Shown one piece after another: positions 61,175 to 64,000 of a stretch of DNA of 64,000 bases. Numbering within the stretch: position 1 is the first letter of the stretch; the number at the start of each line of letters is the position of its first letter. Origin of the DNA: Devosia litorisediminis. Lineage in GTDB: Bacteria; Pseudomonadota; Alphaproteobacteria; Rhizobiales; Devosiaceae. Made by a program: the position numbers and the translations under genes. The stretch is from contig NZ_JAGXTP010000001.1 in NCBI RefSeq assembly GCF_018334155.1, positions 2,170,001-2,234,000 on the forward strand, given 5' to 3'. The notes beneath the pieces were generated by a model. That model ran no database searches and was not told the origin of the DNA. It was given only the letters and a program-made list of their open reading frames with translations.

Positions 61175-61513
61175 CTATTTGACGACATCGATGCCCACAT
61201 CGTCGCCGCGCAAGTCCAGACTGAGCACCCAGAGATCGGGATCGAAATCGACTTCGCGGGCGATGCGATCGCGCACGTCTGCAGCCGAACTACGATGGAA
61301 ACGCTGCTGAAACACCAGAGCCGCGCTGTCATCGGTGCGACTGACCATGGGCGCAGGTGTATAAAGCGAGACCGTGCCGTCGAGATGGTCAACTTCAATA
61401 AAGACCTGGCCGGCGATCGGGTCACCGCGCCGAGAAACCACGCACATATTGCCCAGATCATTGTGCCGCCGCACGAACACACCGCACCAAATATCGCTAC
61501 GGAGCGTGCTCAC
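61175..61513 (-). CDS. DUF1491-family protein
   Basis: Protein of 112 residues of the DUF1491 family, restricted to alphaproteobacteria as far as I know. Typical segments are WCGVFVRRHNDLGNMCVV, GDPIAGQVFIEVDHLDG and DPDLWVLSLDLRG. Its start abuts the stop of the peptidoglycan-binding gene (one base apart). Function unknown. Confidence 0.92.
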   Translation of the reverse strand: MSTLRSDIWCGVFVRRHNDLGNMCVVSRRGDPIAGQVFIEVDHLDGTVSLYTPAPMVSRTDDSAALVFQQRFHRSSAADVRDRIAREVDFDPDLWVLSLDLRGDDVGIDVVK

Positions 61514-62713
61514 CTAGATGGAAGCGCCGGCGCTGCGCAGCAGGCTCACGAGGTCAGGCTTTACCTCACCGGTGAGCTTGTAGCTGTGGAAATTCTCGAA
61601 CTCACGGATCGCGCGGGCTGTTGAGTCACCGGGCTGACCATCGATGGAGCCATGATAAAAGCCAAGGCTGGCGAGGCCGCGCTGGATCTGGCTGACCAAT
61701 TGCTGATCATTGGCTGGCGCACCAGTGCTTACACCAGCCACCTGCTGCGGCGCAGGGGTGGCCGGGGCAGCAATCGGGGCCGCCATGGGTTCAAGCGAGG
61801 CCACCTGCACAGGCTTGGGCATGGGTTGGGCGGAACTGCCCAGCGCGACGGCCGGACGCGGACTGGTGCCTTGCGCGGCAGGCGTGCCACCAACTGCCGC
61901 AACAATGGAATCAATGGTCTGCGCGGCAGCATTGCCGACGGTATCAACAGCATTGTCGACTGGCGTCAGGGTTGGCAGGCGGGCGATCACCTGCACCTGC
62001 TCAACTGGCTGGGTCGGTGCTGGCTGAACGGGCTGGGCAACGGCCTGCTGCACGGGTTCAGGGCGGGTGGCGACCGGCGCCGGACGCGGCGCGATCTGAG
62101 CGGCCTGCTGGGTCATGGGAACTCGGCCTGCTGCGTCGGCTCCCAGGATTGCCTCCACGACGGCGGGCGTCAGCGCGCCTGTGGGCTCAAGCCCGTTGCG
62201 CTCTTCAAACGACCGGATCGCATTGGCTGTCATTGGCCCGTAAAAGCCATCGACCTTACCGTTGAACAGGCCAAGCTCGGTCAGTTTCTTCTGGACGGCA
62301 AAGGCTTCTCGATTGCCAACAGGCGCTTCTGGAATGCGCTGGGTCGGCGCTGCAACGCTGCCTGTGGTGTCATTGGCTGGCAAAGGCGCGACAACAGCCA
62401 GACGCTCGGCCGGCGCTGGAGCGGGCTCAGGCGCGCTAACGGGGTCCACAATTGCGGTCTGCCCGCTTTGGGCCGGCGCAAAGAACGGCGCAGGATGGTG
62501 GCCGGGCTGGAAATAGAGCGCATTGCTGCCCGCCAGTGCGGTCAGGGTCACCAGCGCCATCAGACCGGTCGATGCCAGCGGCGCCTTCATATAGTGCGAC
62601 AGGGCCCATAGGCCTGCGCGACCCAGCGAGGCCGCGACAGCGCTTCCTGCAGCCAGCGGCAGGTGAGTCAGAGTGGATGCTGTCATTGCGCTTTTCTTTT
62701 TTCGTCTTGCCAT
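61514..62713 (-). CDS. Membrane-anchored peptidoglycan-binding protein
   Basis: Protein of 399 residues (or 390 from MTASTLTHL at 62686). One transmembrane segment near residues 45-65 (STGLMALVTLTALAGSNALYF) is followed by two PG_binding_1 domains: about 135-190 (VQKKLTELGLFNGKVDGFYG) and about 335-399 (IQRGLASLGFYHGSIDGQPG). A proline/alanine-rich spacer of roughly 140 residues joins them. The design suggests a protein spanning from membrane to cell wall. The start overlaps the upstream kinase by 31 bases. Confidence 0.9.
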   Translation of the reverse strand: MARRKKKSAMTASTLTHLPLAAGSAVAASLGRAGLWALSHYMKAPLASTGLMALVTLTALAGSNALYFQPGHHPAPFFAPAQSGQTAIVDPVSAPEPAPAPAERLAVVAPLPANDTTGSVAAPTQRIPEAPVGNREAFAVQKKLTELGLFNGKVDGFYGPMTANAIRSFEERNGLEPTGALTPAVVEAILGADAAGRVPMTQQAAQIAPRPAPVATRPEPVQQAVAQPVQPAPTQPVEQVQVIARLPTLTPVDNAVDTVGNAAAQTIDSIVAAVGGTPAAQGTSPRPAVALGSSAQPMPKPVQVASLEPMAAPIAAPATPAPQQVAGVSTGAPANDQQLVSQIQRGLASLGFYHGSIDGQPGDSTARAIREFENFHSYKLTGEVKPDLVSLLRSAGASI

Positions 62714-64000
62714 GGGGTGCTGCGTTCGGCGGCTTGTTCTCTGTGGAGTGGGGTGATGGTGGCAGTCTCTGCGGTGTTTATTGCTGGACCGTTTATGGGA
62801 AGCAAGACAGTCACTGTTGTCCCCGCTCCGATCTCGGACATGGCACGCAGGGTGCCTTCATGCAGTTCGACCAGTCCCTTGACGATCGACAGCCCCAACC
62901 CGGTACCTTCGTATGGCCGGGAAAGGCCGCCCTGCGCCTGGAAGAAGGCTTCACCAACACGGGCAAGCGACTCAGGGGCCATACCAACACCTTGATCGAT
63001 CACGGACATGTTCAAACTTTGGCCCTGCCGCTTCATGTTGACGACAACCGTGCTGCCGGGATGGCTGAACTTGATGGCATTGGACATCAAGTTGAGCAGG
63101 ATCTGGCGGCAGGCGCGCTCATCGGCATTGAGGGTCGGCAAATTGTCTTCGACATTACTGACAAGGCGGACGTCGCGTTCCTGGGCCAAAGCCTCGACCA
63201 TGTTAAAGCACGGCTCGATGATGTTCTGCAGTTCAAAGGGTTCGCTCTGCAGCTCGAACTTGCCAGCCTCGATGCGCGACATGTCGAGGAGCATGCGGAC
63301 AACCTCGAGCAGATGTTTGCCACTCTGATGGATCAATCCGGCATATTCGCTGTGGGTCGGCGACAACTCACCCCCAATGCCTGTACTCATCATTTCGGAG
63401 AAGCCGACAATGGCATTGAGCGGTGTACGCAGCTCGTGTCCCATGGTGGCCAGGAAGCGCGACTTGGCGCTGGACGCTTCCTCGGCGGCCCGGTGGGCCT
63501 CGATCATGGCCGCTTCGTTGTCCTTGCGTGCGGTGATGTCACGGAACAGCGCGATGACTTCATGGCGCACACCGGTATTGTCCGGATCAAGGACCGGGGA
63601 CAGGCTGATCTCGACCCAGACGAAGCGGGGTACGGTCGGCGAGGAATGCGGATCGTCCTGACGCATCCGCACTTCGATCAGCCGGGTCTCCCCGCCCTGA
63701 TTGGCGTCGGCGAAGGCGGTCAGATAGGCAGGCCGATCCATCACATGCATGCGCGCGCCGAGACCGCTACCCGTCAGCTCAAAGCGACGGCAACCAAACA
63801 GCGTTTCGGACGAACGCGACGCCAGCAGCACTTCGCCATTGCTGGAAAAGCGGATGACTGCATCCTGAACATGCTCGATCAGGTGACGATAGGCGGTGAC
63901 CTGGGCCTTGTCGTAGACTTCAAATGCCCCGTTGATGCGGTTGGCAGTGTGGATGACCACGCTGACGCTGACGGCCAGGGTAATGCCCGATGCCAGCGTG
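62683..64000 (-). CDS. PAS-domain sensor histidine kinase, cut by the window edge
   Basis: The frame stays open to base 64000, reading on through a hydrophobic stretch (ASGITLAVSVSVVIHTA), so the N-terminus with at least one membrane helix lies outside the window. Visible are a PAS region (VQDAVIRFSSNGEVLLASRS), a PAC-like segment, the HisKA box FLATMGHELRTPLNAIVGFSE, and ATPase motifs NLMSNAIKFS, DQGVGM and GTGLGLSI. No regulator is adjacent. The family resembles the PleC/PdhS-type kinases of rhizobia, where kinase genes sit by cell-cycle genes, but I do not assign a name. Confidence 0.9.
   Translation of the reverse strand, partial: TLASGITLAVSVSVVIHTANRINGAFEVYDKAQVTAYRHLIEHVQDAVIRFSSNGEVLLASRSSETLFGCRRFELTGSGLGARMHVMDRPAYLTAFADANQGGETRLIEVRMRQDDPHSSPTVPRFVWVEISLSPVLDPDNTGVRHEVIALFRDITARKDNEAAMIEAHRAAEEASSAKSRFLATMGHELRTPLNAIVGFSEMMSTGIGGELSPTHSEYAGLIHQSGKHLLEVVRMLLDMSRIEAGKFELQSEPFELQNIIEPCFNMVEALAQERDVRLVSNVEDNLPTLNADERACRQILLNLMSNAIKFSHPGSTVVVNMKRQGQSLNMSVIDQGVGMAPESLARVGEAFFQAQGGLSRPYEGTGLGLSIVKGLVELHEGTLRAMSEIGAGTTVTVLLPINGPAINTAETATITPLHREQAAERSTPWQDEKRKAQ

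Overview
The window is GC-rich, densely coded and unmistakably alphaproteobacterial. It most resembles Hyphomicrobiales (Rhizobiales), with Devosia or a relative as my best guess. Reasons are the gene order pepN - PAS histidine kinase - glnE - sensor kinase/OmpR regulator - degP - ccmHFEI, which I recall as typical of rhizobial relatives, and an RcGTA-type gene transfer agent cluster. I saw no rRNA, tRNA, CRISPR array or insertion sequence.

Layout. (1) 0.1-15.4 kb: housekeeping block with aminopeptidase N, a PAS kinase, GlnE, a two-component pair, a DegP-like periplasmic protease and the cytochrome c maturation operon ccmI-E-F-H, whose genes overlap by four bases. (2) 15.5-22.8 kb: a two-gene flavoenzyme operon related to sarcosine oxidase beta/alpha subunits but clearly divergent, an unrecognised conserved-looking protein, a lipoprotein, and a PhoQ/PhoP-like pair with a small secreted protein. 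(3) 22.9-39.1 kb, minus strand: a complete, collinear GTA cluster from small terminase to the host-specificity megaprotein, followed by an endolysin fused to a holin-like tail. GC-rich palindromic repeats interrupt it at three gene junctions. Between portal and prohead protease lies a cargo insertion: two unrecognised genes flanked by a duplicated 3' end of the portal gene, plus an opposite-strand DUF2442 gene. (4) 39.4-49.9 kb: assorted metabolic and envelope genes (sunset-domain protein, MOSC protein, FAD/NAD protein, DUF2254, YegD-like Hsp70, degenerate GGDEF protein, YcgN, PBP1A, DUF1214/DUF1254 pair) and a remnant of an XRE regulator. (5) 49.9-55.7 kb: cyclic-di-GMP and phosphorelay genes (GGDEF-EAL, hybrid kinase with HPt, HD-GYP regulator) with a periplasmic molybdopterin-fold protein that has no cysteine. 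(6) 55.9-64 kb: DUF302, GFA, LysE and ChrA transporters, a lipoprotein, DUF2336, DUF1491, a peptidoglycan-binding protein and a PAS kinase cut by the window edge.

The most unusual structure is the cargo module inside the GTA cluster (about 34.8-36.25 kb). The portal 3' end occurs twice, about 89 percent identical by eye, and brackets two tandem genes. The first carries an N-terminal helix and an RxPxGxxxGGQW motif followed by a four-cysteine tail. This layout fits acquisition or exchange of a variable, possibly toxin/immunity-like, cassette through the portal 3' end. That function is inference only. A second notable point is an internal ribosome binding site and ATG inside the endolysin gene that could release a separate 61-residue holin.
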